DNA of 60,701 bases from Lachnospiraceae bacterium UBA3850 (lineage in GTDB: Bacteria; Bacillota; Clostridia; Lachnospirales; Lachnospiraceae), in the NCBI GenBank assembly GCA_002392655.1, contig DGHK01000049.1, positions 1 through 60,701 of the forward strand. Direction: 5' to 3'. Both the position numbers and the translations under genes were made by a program. This document shows, piece after piece, positions 17,884 through 25,631 of this stretch (the stretch's first letter is position 1; the number at the start of each line of letters is the position of its first letter). A model generated the notes under the pieces. It ran no database searches, was not told the origin of the DNA, and saw only the letters and a program-made list of their open reading frames with translations.

Positions 17884-18465
17884 CTATATCTCACGAATCA
17901 CTTTACATGGATTTCCTGCAGCCAGAGTGTTTGCAGGTATATCCCTTGTCACAACGCTTCCCGCACCGATAACGCATCCGTCTCCGATGGTCACACCGCC
18001 ACAGATCGTAACATTGCCGCCAATCCAGCAATTGTCCCCGATCGTAATCGGCTTCCCATACTCCCTATCTGTCATAACTCCGTCCTCGCGTCTGTAAAGA
18101 TTTCTCTCCTGCCACTTAAGCGGATGCATCGCCGTCAGAATCGAAACATTCGGTCCGATGAAAACATCATGCCCTATCCTTACCGGACAGATATCAAGAA
18201 TAGTCAGATTGAAGTTTGCATATGTCCTATCTCCGATATATGTAAAACAACCATAATCAACCTGAATAGGTCCCTGCAGATAGACATCCTCCGATGCTTC
18301 AGGAAAAAGCTCGCGAAGTATCTCCTTCCTTTTCTCCTCTTCCGTTTCAAATGTCATATTGTACTCAGCCGAAAGCCTGTGTGCCTTAACTCTCAAGCCT
18401 ATAAGTTCCTCATCATTCGGATCATAAAACTCACCCGAAAGCATCTTATCCTTCTCACTCAACAT
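17884..18465 (-). CDS. Maltose/galactoside O-acetyltransferase-like (LbH family)
   Basis: A protein of about 193 residues that transfers acetyl from acetyl-CoA to a sugar hydroxyl. The N-terminal MLSEKDKMLSGEFYDPNDEE is the standard helical cap. The left-handed beta-helix then follows as hexapeptide repeats: IGDRTYANFNLTILD, IGHDVFIGPNVSI, ITIGDNCWIGGNVTI and IGDGCVIGAGSVVT. It ends with the GNPCKVIREI tail. The active-site His is in TAMHPL. I take the second Met (18465) as start, since the first seven codons (MRRRRQV) are unlike the family. Sugar substrate is not predictable. Confidence 0.88.
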   Translation of the reverse strand: MLSEKDKMLSGEFYDPNDEELIGLRVKAHRLSAEYNMTFETEEEKRKEILRELFPEASEDVYLQGPIQVDYGCFTYIGDRTYANFNLTILDICPVRIGHDVFIGPNVSILTAMHPLKWQERNLYRREDGVMTDREYGKPITIGDNCWIGGNVTICGGVTIGDGCVIGAGSVVTRDIPANTLAAGNPCKVIREI

Positions 18466-18553
18466 CACTTGCCTTCTCCTTCTCACTCAGCATCAATTGC
18501 CTTCTCCTCATACTTCTTTATATACTCATGCTCCATTGTTCACCAAAACCGGA

Positions 18554-18830
18554 TTTTTACTAATATTTCTAGACATCCCACGGTTTTATTAGTATTTCCC
18601 CGGTCGCCAAGCTCCCACTTCCGGTCTTTTTACTAATATTTCCAGGCATCCCACGGTTTTATTAGTATTTTCCGGGTCGCCAAGCTCCCACTTCCGGTCT
18701 TTTTACTAATATTTCCAGGCATCCCTCGGTTTTATTAGTATTCTCCTGGTCGCCAAGCTCCTAAATACGGTCTTTTTACTAATATTTCCAGGCATCCCCG
18801 GTTTTATTAGTATTCTCCCGATCGCCAAGC
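18554..18830. repeat. Tandem array: four copies of a 73-bp unit, each carrying an inverted repeat
   Basis: T-runs opening each unit start at 18554, 18627, 18700 and 18773, an exact 73-bp period; the last copy is cut short. Each unit holds TACTAATA, about 25 bp including a CCAGGCATCCC-like core, then TATTAGTA, so every unit can form a stem. The second half of the unit is GGTCGCCAAGCTCC. The middle copies are almost identical and the outer ones have drifted. No reading frame runs through it. It fills most of the 520-bp gap between the acetyltransferase and the HNH gene. Confidence 0.9.
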
Positions 18831-18889
18831 AATAATACCATCCTCTGATTTTAATTCAGAATCATCAGTCATAAATAAATCCTTTCATT

Positions 18890-18928
18890 GGTGCCTGTCA
18901 CCTTTCCCCATTTTGGTATATGACACTA
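18890..18928. repeat. REP-like element, variant (GGTGCC/TGTCACC type)
   Basis: GGTGCCTGTCACCTTTCCCC is followed by TTTTGGTATATGACAC, a diverged inverted pair. The arrangement (palindrome, pyrimidine spacer, palindrome) matches the GGTACC copies, but the core is GTGCC/GTCACC. Confidence 0.6.
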
Positions 18929-18931
18929 TTT

Positions 18932-18982
18932 TATCGTGTATGCACGATAAAATATGCATGTATTTATCGTGTACACACGACA
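18932..18982. promoter_or_regulatory. Two palindromes TATCGTG-N4-CACGAYA spaced 33 bp apart
   Basis: Copies begin at 18932 and 18965. The first is a perfect TATCGTG/CACGATA palindrome. The same element and the same 33-bp step recur upstream of the DUF4143 ATPase gene (22213-22296). Here they lie just past the 3' end of the HNH gene. Confidence 0.7.
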
Positions 18983-19011
18983 ATTTCAATTTGAAACAAA
19001 AACTAAACCCC

Positions 19012-20172
19012 TTATACACATTTCTCCCACACCTGGTACCCCTGTCGCCTTGCGGAGTCGTACACAGGCCGCATATTTTTCTCCAAAATGCTATAGAACT
19101 CTTCCCGCGAATTCTTAGGTCGATACAGCTCCTGGTTCGCCCAGATAGAGTGAATATTATCCCTGTAGCAATTCTCAAAAAGCTTGTGAATCGAATCAAC
19201 GCTCTGCACCAGCTCGTACATAATAAACTGATTATGAGCAAATCTCTCAAAGAACGGATTCCAGCTCGGAAGCTTATTGCTCTTGCTGGAATTAAGCCCG
19301 GAATCCATCGGCATAAGATTCCAAAGCTCATCATTCATAACAAACGACCATGGAACAAAATGATCTATATCGTAGCCTGAAGCGTCAATAGGATTATTAC
19401 TGAAAATGTCACTGACAGGCTTACAAGCTACAACCGCATCCCAAAGCTTATGCACATTTCCAAGCTTACGCATCTTCTCATTCAGCGGTGCAAGCTTATA
19501 AACAAGTCCTGGAACCTCTGGATTATTATTCTGCAGCCACTTCATTTTTTCGTATTGTATCCAACCAAGAATAGCCACCGAGTTATCCTGAATCATCCTC
19601 ATCCAGTCGTGGTTAAACACAACCTCTCTCTCCAGTCCGGAGCTCGTCCCGAGAATATACGGAAGCTTAGCATGCGTACGATCAAACTCCTGAATATACG
19701 CCACCAAAAGCTTAACACTGTCCCAGTTTGCCCGCGTATCACTTCTGGCAAAGAATCCCGCAAGTGCCCTGTATGGAACCATATTTGTAAGCTGTTTCTT
19801 AACAGCCTTCATCTCCTTACTATGCGCCTTCAGTGCATCCTTTATCTCCATTTTCGATGCATTATTCTTCAGGTCACTTAGCTCCGCAAGCCTGTACACA
19901 GCCCGCTCAAGACCGTCCCGCACGTCGCCCATAACAACACCGCTCAGGTGTATATGGAACTCCATAACCGAATACCACGCATTTGCGATCATCTCATCAA
20001 TTATTTCATCAAATGTAGTGCTGCCCACATTTTCATCAATAAGATTGACAATCGCCTCAAGCCAGTAGAATTTATAACAATAAGAAGGATCCTTCAGCAT
20101 ATTTGAGAATCCCTCAATATCAAGCTTATTCAGATATTCCTCCCCGATCACCTGCCGAATATCTTCCTTCAT
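19012..20172 (-). CDS. HNH endonuclease-domain protein
   Basis: This 386-residue protein has an HNH nuclease motif at about residues 262-300: DIDHFVPWSF, then DELWNLMPMDSGLNSSKSNK. His-His acts in metal and base catalysis, and the Asn and Lys follow with normal spacing. The N-terminal 250 residues are helical with no motif I recognise. The C-terminal 90 residues contain FFERFAHNQFIMYELVQSVD and a NHSIW-like aromatic region typical of standalone HNH proteins of defence or restriction type. AAGGGG precedes the ATG. It is flanked by REP-like and palindromic repeats. Restriction or anti-phage activity is possible, but no methyltransferase partner with a DNA-modification motif is adjacent. Confidence 0.78.
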   Translation of the reverse strand: MKEDIRQVIGEEYLNKLDIEGFSNMLKDPSYCYKFYWLEAIVNLIDENVGSTTFDEIIDEMIANAWYSVMEFHIHLSGVVMGDVRDGLERAVYRLAELSDLKNNASKMEIKDALKAHSKEMKAVKKQLTNMVPYRALAGFFARSDTRANWDSVKLLVAYIQEFDRTHAKLPYILGTSSGLEREVVFNHDWMRMIQDNSVAILGWIQYEKMKWLQNNNPEVPGLVYKLAPLNEKMRKLGNVHKLWDAVVACKPVSDIFSNNPIDASGYDIDHFVPWSFVMNDELWNLMPMDSGLNSSKSNKLPSWNPFFERFAHNQFIMYELVQSVDSIHKLFENCYRDNIHSIWANQELYRPKNSREEFYSILEKNMRPVYDSARRQGYQVWEKCV

Positions 20173-20188
20173 TTACATCCCCTTCATT

Positions 20189-20251
20189 GGTACCTGGCAC
20201 CTTTTCCCGTTTTGGTACCTGGCACCTTTTCGCAAAAAGGTGCCAGGTACC
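20189..20251. repeat. REP-like palindromic element with a perfect 17-bp hairpin
   Basis: The best-preserved copy. GGTACCTGGCACCTTTT (20214-20230), tetraloop CGCA, then its exact complement AAAAGGTGCCAGGTACC (20235-20251). An extra left half-unit precedes it (20189-20205). It lies 2 bp past the methyltransferase stop codon and could terminate that transcript. Confidence 0.92.
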
Positions 20252-20253
20252 AA

Positions 20254-20853
20254 TCACAAAATCTTCCTCACGATTGCATTCATCCACTCTACGTCTTTGT
20301 ATCTTCTTACGTCCTGCGAGTACCACTGTTCGACTGTTTCGATTCCTCCAACCTGATCAAAAATTATGTCCATTGACTCTTCATTCAAATCAACGAAGTA
20401 TCTTTCGTCCCTGACCCCAGCAAAGTCGCCATACTTAAATGACATATAAAGAACGCCTCCCGGAACAAGAGCATCTCTAAGAATTCCAATTATTTCCGGA
20501 AGTCTTTCTTTCTTGACGTGAAGGAGCGAGGCACATGCCCATATGCCATCGTACTTATCCTTCTCGCATAGTTCGAAAAAGTCCATGCACCTCACTTCAA
20601 TCCCAGAGTACTCGGATGCTTTTTTCACAAGCTCAGATGAACCATCTATCGCATCTACGAGATACCCCATATCCTTGAAAATCTTTGTATCCCTTCCGGA
20701 ACCGCAGCCAAAATCAAGAACTCTCCCGTGTTCAGGAACAAACTTCAGAAACCTCTCGTGAAGCGGCCCCACATCTGCAATCACAGTCTCATCAAAGAAT
20801 TCAGTCGTTTTTTTATTGTAATAATCAATAGTTAATTCCTTCTCAGATCTCAT
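20254..20853 (-). CDS. Class I SAM-dependent methyltransferase
   Basis: A methyltransferase of about 199 residues starting MRSEKELTIDYYNKKT (ATG 20851-20853, GGTGGAG upstream). Motif I is VLDFGCGSGRDT (glycine-rich SAM loop), then VDAIDGSSELVKKA with the acidic ribose-binding position. Next is the motif IV region KYDGIWACASLLHVKKERLP and then LVPGGVLYMSFKYG. This is a small-molecule or protein methyltransferase of the Methyltransf_11/25 type. There is no target-recognition domain, so it is unlikely to modify DNA. It lies between the HNH and the DUF4143 genes but is separated from both by REP-like repeats. Confidence 0.87.
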   Translation of the reverse strand: MRSEKELTIDYYNKKTTEFFDETVIADVGPLHERFLKFVPEHGRVLDFGCGSGRDTKIFKDMGYLVDAIDGSSELVKKASEYSGIEVRCMDFFELCEKDKYDGIWACASLLHVKKERLPEIIGILRDALVPGGVLYMSFKYGDFAGVRDERYFVDLNEESMDIIFDQVGGIETVEQWYSQDVRRYKDVEWMNAIVRKIL

Positions 20854-20873
20854 ACTCCACCAACTCGAATTTA

Positions 20874-20911
20874 GGTACACGGTACCTTTTCGCAAAAAGG
20901 TGCCAGGTACC
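20874..20911. repeat. REP-like palindromic element, single unit
   Basis: GGTACACGGTACCTTTT, then CGCA, then AAAAGGTGCCAGGTACC. It lies between the methyltransferase start and the DUF4143 ATPase stop codon. Confidence 0.88.
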
Positions 20912-20924
20912 AAACCATGTTTGA

Positions 20925-22187
20925 CTACAATAATAAGAACTTGTGAATAGGTATCACTTCAACTTCTATATCACTATCTTTAATTATTCTTTCTTCATCT
21001 TTTGTCACAATAGTCAGTCTTTTGACGCCCTCATTTTTTTTCGAAAATGTAATCAAGCTTTTCATTTCTCTATCTACTGCATCGTCTAAGGAGTATGCTA
21101 CTTGAATAGCCCAACCTTCATCCGGCAAATAAAAATCTATATCAATTCCTGTTTGCTTGGACTTATAATAATAAACTTCCTGATCATATTTGCGTCTCAA
21201 ATGTATAGCAACTGCATTTTCTAAAAGTGCCGATTCTTTATCAACTAAGAATAACGATAACAGACCATTATCATAAAAGTAGAATCTTGGAATGCTCTCT
21301 TTTTCAGCAAACTTAGAAACAAAATTATGATTTCGAAAAATTAAGTATGCATTTTCTGCATACGACGTATACTCAATCATAGAATCTGTTGAAGTTTTGA
21401 CTCCGGTTGCCTTTACATTTCCGGCGAGCGTATTGAATGATATCTCGTGCATTACAGTTTCGGCAATCTTTTTAACCATCAATCTGAGCGCAGCCTTATT
21501 CTTAATCTGCTCACGTTCAACAATATCCCCAAGCAAAACCTTTTCATATATACTCTTTATGTATTCTCTTTTATTAATCATATCCTGGCTCTCAGGAAAG
21601 CCACCACTTTGAATATATTCACTACATTTTTTTCGGATTTTACCAAGCTTTGAAGTTGTAAGTAGTGCAGCCTCATCATGAGCCAAATGTTTATAATCAA
21701 GAACTTCATTAAACGAAAATGGCATGATCATCTTGGCCAGGTATCTTCCACCGAGAACTTTTAACATTTCCGAGCTGAGCATTTTCGCATTGCTGCCTGT
21801 TATATATACTCGCTTTTTTTGATCAGCCATCCTTCTGGCAAAATGTTCCCATCCATCAACAATCTGTATCTCATCAAAGAAAAAATAAACATCCTTCGAA
21901 TCCGCTAGCTCATATGCAGTTTCGACAATATCGTCGAAGTCATCTACATTAAATCCCAGCAGCCTATCATCTTCAAAATTAACATATACGATTTGAGACC
22001 AGTCGCAGACGTCATCCACCAATTCACGCGCAATCTTATAAAGAAGCGTCGATTTTCCGGCCCGCCTCAGTCCAACCAAAATATAATTGATGTTTTTTTC
22101 AAATGTATAATCTCTTTCTATTATTTCTGCATTTTTAATTACTTCAATCTGATCGAAGATGACTCTTTTTATAACATTATGATCCAT
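20925..22187 (-). CDS. AAA ATPase with DUF4143 domain
   Basis: A protein of about 420 residues. The AAA_14 P-loop domain has LVGLRRAGKSTLLYKI (Walker A), VYFFFDEIQIVDGWEH (Walker B) and the sensor VYITGSNAKML. The second half is DUF4143-like: GGFPESQDMINKREYIKSIY, DSMIEYTSYAENAYLI and IDIDFYLPDEGWAIQVAYSL, the last resembling a degenerate nuclease fold. Such proteins are frequent in Bacteroidetes and Firmicutes and have no agreed role. I start at the ATG 22187, with GAGGGG upstream; the GTG at 22196 overlaps that site. Its promoter has palindromic operators (22213-22303), so it is probably repressed by a specific DNA-binding protein. Confidence 0.85.
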   Translation of the reverse strand: MDHNVIKRVIFDQIEVIKNAEIIERDYTFEKNINYILVGLRRAGKSTLLYKIARELVDDVCDWSQIVYVNFEDDRLLGFNVDDFDDIVETAYELADSKDVYFFFDEIQIVDGWEHFARRMADQKKRVYITGSNAKMLSSEMLKVLGGRYLAKMIMPFSFNEVLDYKHLAHDEAALLTTSKLGKIRKKCSEYIQSGGFPESQDMINKREYIKSIYEKVLLGDIVEREQIKNKAALRLMVKKIAETVMHEISFNTLAGNVKATGVKTSTDSMIEYTSYAENAYLIFRNHNFVSKFAEKESIPRFYFYDNGLLSLFLVDKESALLENAVAIHLRRKYDQEVYYYKSKQTGIDIDFYLPDEGWAIQVAYSLDDAVDREMKSLITFSKKNEGVKRLTIVTKDEERIIKDSDIEVEVIPIHKFLLL

Positions 22188-22212
22188 ATATGTCACCCCT
22201 CAAAATTAGTTT

Positions 22213-22303
22213 TATCGTGCACACACGACAATATCAATATGTTTTTATCGTATATACACGACAGTTCTGATATTATTTTATCGTGCATACACGATAGAGT
22301 CAA
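22213..22303 (-). promoter_or_regulatory. Promoter with three 33-bp-phased palindromic operators upstream of the DUF4143 ATPase
   Basis: On the minus strand, TTGACT (22298-22303), a 17-bp spacer and TAAAAT (22275-22280) make a good sigma-A promoter. Palindrome TATCGTG-N4-CACGATA (22279-22296) fills the spacer. Two more, less perfect copies begin at 22246 and 22213, each exactly 33 bp apart (three helical turns). This layout is what a cooperative repressor would use. Confidence 0.78.
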
Positions 22304-22333
22304 GCATTATAATATAAAAAACATCTATATATC

Positions 22334-22879
22334 TCAGATCTCATACTCCACCAACTCACAATTCTTTATCCCCAGACTCGCATACTCCTCGTTCGTCATA
22401 TCATGAAAGTACGAATCCACGCACCTGAATATCCCATTATGCGCAACAAGCAGATAAACCTTATCATCCTGAGATAGCTCATCCAGAATGTTATATATCC
22501 TCTGCGCCAGCTTCAGCATAGACTCGCCGCCTTCATAGGAACACACAAAGTTTCTCTTATCCCGCTTAAAAACCTCACCATCTCGTGCAGTTCCCTCGTA
22601 CTTACCGAAATTCTGCTCACGTATTCTTTCATCCGTCCTGAGTGGAAGTCCAGTCGCATCAGCTATATGCTTCGCAGTATCAAATGCACGAGAAAGCGGA
22701 GACGCTATGATCTCGTCGATCTTAAGCTCCCCACTTTCCATCATCTTCCTTATTCGTTCTCCAAGCTCGGCCGCCTGCTCATGTCCTCTCTCAGTCAGAC
22801 CGATATCAGTCGCGCCACATATTTGATTAGAAACATTCCAAAATGTTTCACCATGCCTTGTAAAGTAAATCTTCTTCAT
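22334..22879 (-). CDS. Histidine phosphatase superfamily protein (phosphoglycerate mutase-like)
   Basis: This 181-residue phosphatase has the catalytic YFTRHGETFWN at the N-terminus (nucleophile His in RHG). DEIIASPLSRAFDTAKHIA carries the second Arg of the phosphate pocket. DERIREQNFGKYEG carries the Glu, and YLLVAHNGIF carries the distal His. Small enzymes of this type act on phosphosugars, cobalamin intermediates or other small phosphates, and the target cannot be named. It sits just upstream of the DUF4143 promoter on the same strand. A weak GGAG precedes the ATG. Confidence 0.9.
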   Translation of the reverse strand: MKKIYFTRHGETFWNVSNQICGATDIGLTERGHEQAAELGERIRKMMESGELKIDEIIASPLSRAFDTAKHIADATGLPLRTDERIREQNFGKYEGTARDGEVFKRDKRNFVCSYEGGESMLKLAQRIYNILDELSQDDKVYLLVAHNGIFRCVDSYFHDMTNEEYASLGIKNCELVEYEI

Positions 22880-22902
22880 CTGTAAAGTCTCCAGTCACGT
22901 TT

Positions 22903-23130
22903 TTACTTATATCCACAATCCGCTTTCTCCGGCCCATCTATCCCTGATTCATAATGCGCCCTAAACTCCATATTGATATCACGGATTTCTTTCTTCCCAT
23001 CAATATAATCCTGATACATATCCGCGAGTCCGGACATACAACCATCGCAGGATCCACTAATGTTTCCAATAGACTCTGCGACAATCTTCTCACGTTCTTC
23101 TCTTGTAGTGTCCTTAATTAGTATACTCAT
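22903..23130 (-). CDS. Small conserved hypothetical protein with cysteine motif
   Basis: A 75-residue acidic protein with no recognised family. GSCDGCMSGLADMYQDYIDG contains CxxC, and a third Cys is near the C-terminus (EKADCGYK). Helix-rich text MSILIKDTTREEREKIVAES precedes it. Such arrangements can bind a metal or form a disulphide; I cannot tell which. A GGAG ribosome site precedes the ATG. It lies 24 bp upstream of the histidine phosphatase start, on the same strand, and may share its transcript. Confidence 0.6.
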   Translation of the reverse strand: MSILIKDTTREEREKIVAESIGNISGSCDGCMSGLADMYQDYIDGKKEIRDINMEFRAHYESGIDGPEKADCGYK

Positions 23131-23180
23131 CTTAGTCTCCTATTACAACGCAAATGCAACGATTTCGTTTTCGTTGCACT

Positions 23181-23660
23181 TCACAACTTCAACAGCTTCT
23201 TCTTTTTCTTCTCGTAATCTGCTTCTGTGATCAGTCCCTGGTCGAGCAGACTCTTGAACTTCCTGAGCTGTTTTATCTCGTCGGTCTCAGTTTCTATATC
23301 GACTTTTTTCATTGCAATCTCTATCTCAGCTTCAGCGTACGTCTTCATATTCTTTTCATGGGTTTCTTCGTATTCCCTCTGTTCCATGATTTTCTTAGCC
23401 TTCATGTATGGAACTAACCCCCATGAAATAAGAGCGGCACCGATTATAAACGCCGTTAGAAAATAGCCAACGCTCCACTCTTCGCCTTCAGGTTTTGAAA
23501 AACCAGCAGCAATACACAAGCAGCCAATAACTATCTTCGCAACCATTGCACCCTTGCTCTGCCGCATGCCAGTCTTCGCTTCCCGCTCATCAGCCGCCTC
23601 CTCGCGGAGCTTACGCTTATACTCCTTAAGCTCAAGTTTTTCTCTTTCGTTCTCAATCAT
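23181..23660 (-). CDS. Membrane protein with C-terminal SHOCT domain
   Basis: 159 residues. A charged N-terminal helix (residues 1-37) is followed by two hydrophobic segments (about 38-55, AMVAKIVIGCLCIAAGF, and 66-88, VGYFLTAFIIGAALISWGL). A coiled coil follows (about 90-125). The end is a SHOCT motif, LRKFKSLLDQGLITEADYEK, a short helical module placed on the termini of many bacterial proteins, probably for oligomerisation. Both ends should face the cytoplasm. Function is not known. AGGGG precedes the ATG. Confidence 0.72.
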   Translation of the reverse strand: MIENEREKLELKEYKRKLREEAADEREAKTGMRQSKGAMVAKIVIGCLCIAAGFSKPEGEEWSVGYFLTAFIIGAALISWGLVPYMKAKKIMEQREYEETHEKNMKTYAEAEIEIAMKKVDIETETDEIKQLRKFKSLLDQGLITEADYEKKKKKLLKL

Positions 23661-23678
23661 AAAATCACCCCTAGCGCA

Positions 23679-24518
23679 TCAACCCAGCACCTTCGAAAAT
23701 ACGTCATAATTCCTGGATCCGCCCGGAGGACAGAATACTGCGAATTCTATCTTCTTAAACACCTTCGGAAATTCCTGAATCGCAACTTTATACGCACTCG
23801 CCACTACCTCAGGATTATTTTGAAATGCACCACAGCCGAATGCCCCAAGAACCAGCACATCAGCCCCTTTCGCCGCTGCGACTGTGAGCATATGAATAGC
23901 ACGTTTCACGTGATATCCAAAGAGCTCAGCATCACGCATCGAAGCACCACCATTAATCAAATCAAAGTGCATATTGGCTGATCCGCGAAGATCCGGTGCT
24001 GCGATTGTTATCACATCGACCTCTACCCAATTCTCCCTTGCCATTCTCTGAGGAAGGTCCTCATCTGTTTTGCAGATGACAACACCCTCTGTGTAAATCA
24101 GAGAATCAGACGCCTTTGGAGAATTCTTCTCATAATGATACTTATAGAACGAATTCCGAAGACTCCTTCTGTACAAAAGCGGATACAAAGTTGAAGTCCT
24201 GCACAAACACTCCTCCTGTGCACCTGCTCCATTTTCCACAGCACCACCGGCTTTAAAAGCATTTGCAAAGTTCATGACTGCGACCTTGCTGCCAGGATTC
24301 TGCGAAACGAGCCTCATTGCAGCCTGAAATGACCTGTCGCCGGTCACTGTAACCTCAGTATCACACGTCTTGCTCGCATCAAATACCGGATAATCATCCT
24401 CGAAGAAGACCTCCGTGTTCTGCTTTGCCTTAGCAACAGAAGCAGAAAGCTCCTCATCCGAATTGATCCAGCTGATTGTATCCTCAAACACCTCTATTCT
24501 TTCAATTCTATTCGACAT
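23679..24518 (-). CDS. TIGR02452-type protein, poly(ADP-ribose) glycohydrolase-like
   Basis: 279 residues. The segment NFANAFKAGGAVENGAGAQE followed by ECLCRTS is the bacterial PARG signature (GGG-x6-8-QEE), with the two Glu in the right place. The first Gly of GGG is Ala-Gly-Gly here. The macro-like core also shows VAVMNFANAF, DVITIAAPDL and VLVLGAFGCGAFQNNPEVVA. These enzymes remove ADP-ribose from proteins or hydrolyse ADP-ribose polymers. Together with the macrodomain protein, the two Nudix hydrolases and the ADP-ribosylglycohydrolase at 57.6 kb it forms an ADP-ribose-handling set. Confidence 0.85.
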   Translation of the reverse strand: MSNRIERIEVFEDTISWINSDEELSASVAKAKQNTEVFFEDDYPVFDASKTCDTEVTVTGDRSFQAAMRLVSQNPGSKVAVMNFANAFKAGGAVENGAGAQEECLCRTSTLYPLLYRRSLRNSFYKYHYEKNSPKASDSLIYTEGVVICKTDEDLPQRMARENWVEVDVITIAAPDLRGSANMHFDLINGGASMRDAELFGYHVKRAIHMLTVAAAKGADVLVLGAFGCGAFQNNPEVVASAYKVAIQEFPKVFKKIEFAVFCPPGGSRNYDVFSKVLG

Positions 24519-24548
24519 ATCTACCCCCCAACCTCTTTATCATATAAT

Positions 24549-25073
24549 TCAATCAGAACCGTTTCCATTGACTTCTAGTCTTTCCACCTTCTCGAGCACT
24601 TCCTCTGCGTTAGTGAATTGTATCCCGGTTCCGCCGCACGCTTCCCATGCGTCGACATTATCAATGAAATCATCTATCAGGATGCAGTCCTTTCCGGTAC
24701 AAAAGTCCGGCTTCTCGGCACGGTAGACTATGTTGATAACTACGTCAGTTGAAAGAAGCCTGCGCACCCATTTTCGCTTGTCTTCGTCTGCAGTAAGAAT
24801 TCCCTTGTCAGGCTTCGGAATAGCCGTAAGGATTTCAACTCTGTCGCCATACTTACTGCGAAGTGTGTCGAACATATGCTTGGCGCCAGGCATAAGTTCA
24901 AGCCGATCATAGTAATGCTCAACCGCGCGAATCTTAGCCCACATCGGGGCATCCGCACCCGGCTTCCAGCCTACGCCTTGCGGTGCAGGTTCCATACCAC
25001 AGAGCTCGCGCACGCCACGATCAAAGTCTGCCAGAACACCATCCATATCAAAGAATAACTTCTTGATTTCCAT
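24549..25073 (-). CDS. 5'-nucleotidase-type HAD hydrolase (cytosolic deoxyribonucleotidase-like)
   Basis: A HAD phosphatase of about 174 residues. Motif I is LFFDMDGVLADFDRG (nucleophile and acid/base Asp), motif II is the Thr in EILTAIPKP, and motif III/IV is DCILIDDFIDNVDAWE. The order and the short cap between motifs I and II match the NT5C family that removes phosphate from pyrimidine deoxynucleotides. I start at ATG 25071-25073 (MEIKKLFF), with GAGGTG upstream. It is directly downstream of the flavin reductase-like gene and probably cotranscribed. Confidence 0.85.
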   Translation of the reverse strand: MEIKKLFFDMDGVLADFDRGVRELCGMEPAPQGVGWKPGADAPMWAKIRAVEHYYDRLELMPGAKHMFDTLRSKYGDRVEILTAIPKPDKGILTADEDKRKWVRRLLSTDVVINIVYRAEKPDFCTGKDCILIDDFIDNVDAWEACGGTGIQFTNAEEVLEKVERLEVNGNGSD

Positions 25074-25085
25074 AATCACCTCAAT

Positions 25086-25589
25086 CTACAGAACCTTCAC
25101 TATCTCTCCGATATACATATCATGCGGTGCATCGCCCGAATAAAATGCGTTCCTCACTTCAGGAGTCATGTTCTCGACTGCGAGTTGCTGCATAAAAAGC
25201 TTCCTGCAAACGAGCGTCACTTCTGCCTCTTCAAAAGATACACTGCCGTCCACTTCTTTTGCAGTGAGTCCATCGTAATGCATCTTGTCTATGTCCCTTC
25301 CGGACTTGGAGCCAAACACGCCAAGTATTCTCTTCATATCCTCCTTGTAGAAGCTCACCGTGAAGTATTCGTTATCATCCATAAACTCATGCGTATATCT
25401 CGAAGTCCTCACGTACGCCGTAACAACAGGCTTGCCCCACAGCGTTCCGACGCCTCCCCAGCTGATTGTCATAGAATTGAACTTCTCTATCGTTCCCGCT
25501 GTAAGCAGCGCCCATTCACTATCAAACTTTGAATAAATGTCAGCGCCACTTCCATCAATCAAATTAACTGCAAATATCTGTTTCTCCAT
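25086..25589 (-). CDS. Flavin reductase-like domain protein
   Basis: This 167-residue split-barrel protein binds FMN. Conserved segments are WALLTAGTIEKFNSMTISWG (FMN phosphate region), GKPVVTAYVRTSRYTHEFM, YFTVSFYKEDMKRILGVFG and GSKSGRDIDKM. VGIEL-like dimer strands are less clear. It probably reduces flavin with NAD(P)H. A second protein of similar fold class is encoded at 14101. The ATG is preceded by GAGAGG. The distance to the next gene downstream is 13 bp, consistent with an operon. Confidence 0.87.
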   Translation of the reverse strand: MEKQIFAVNLIDGSGADIYSKFDSEWALLTAGTIEKFNSMTISWGGVGTLWGKPVVTAYVRTSRYTHEFMDDNEYFTVSFYKEDMKRILGVFGSKSGRDIDKMHYDGLTAKEVDGSVSFEEAEVTLVCRKLFMQQLAVENMTPEVRNAFYSGDAPHDMYIGEIVKVL

Positions 25590-25631
25590 TTCTATTTTTT
25601 CCTCTCTTTCTTTTATCTATTATTCAAATAA

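Noticed and set aside
18554..18830. CRISPR array
   Set aside because: The 73-bp units are whole tandem copies, without short repeats alternating with unique spacers, and no cas genes are nearby.
20254..20853. DNA methyltransferase of a restriction system with the HNH gene
   Set aside because: Motifs are those of small-molecule methyltransferases, with no target-recognition domain, and REP-like elements separate it from the HNH gene.
10571..20911. Integron gene cassettes with attC sites
   Set aside because: The repeats lack the R/L core sites (GTTRRRY...RYYYAAC) and no integrase gene is present.
22213..22296. CRISPR-like 33-bp periodicity
   Set aside because: The repeated part is an 18-bp palindrome with only 15 bp between copies and only three copies; it fits operators better.
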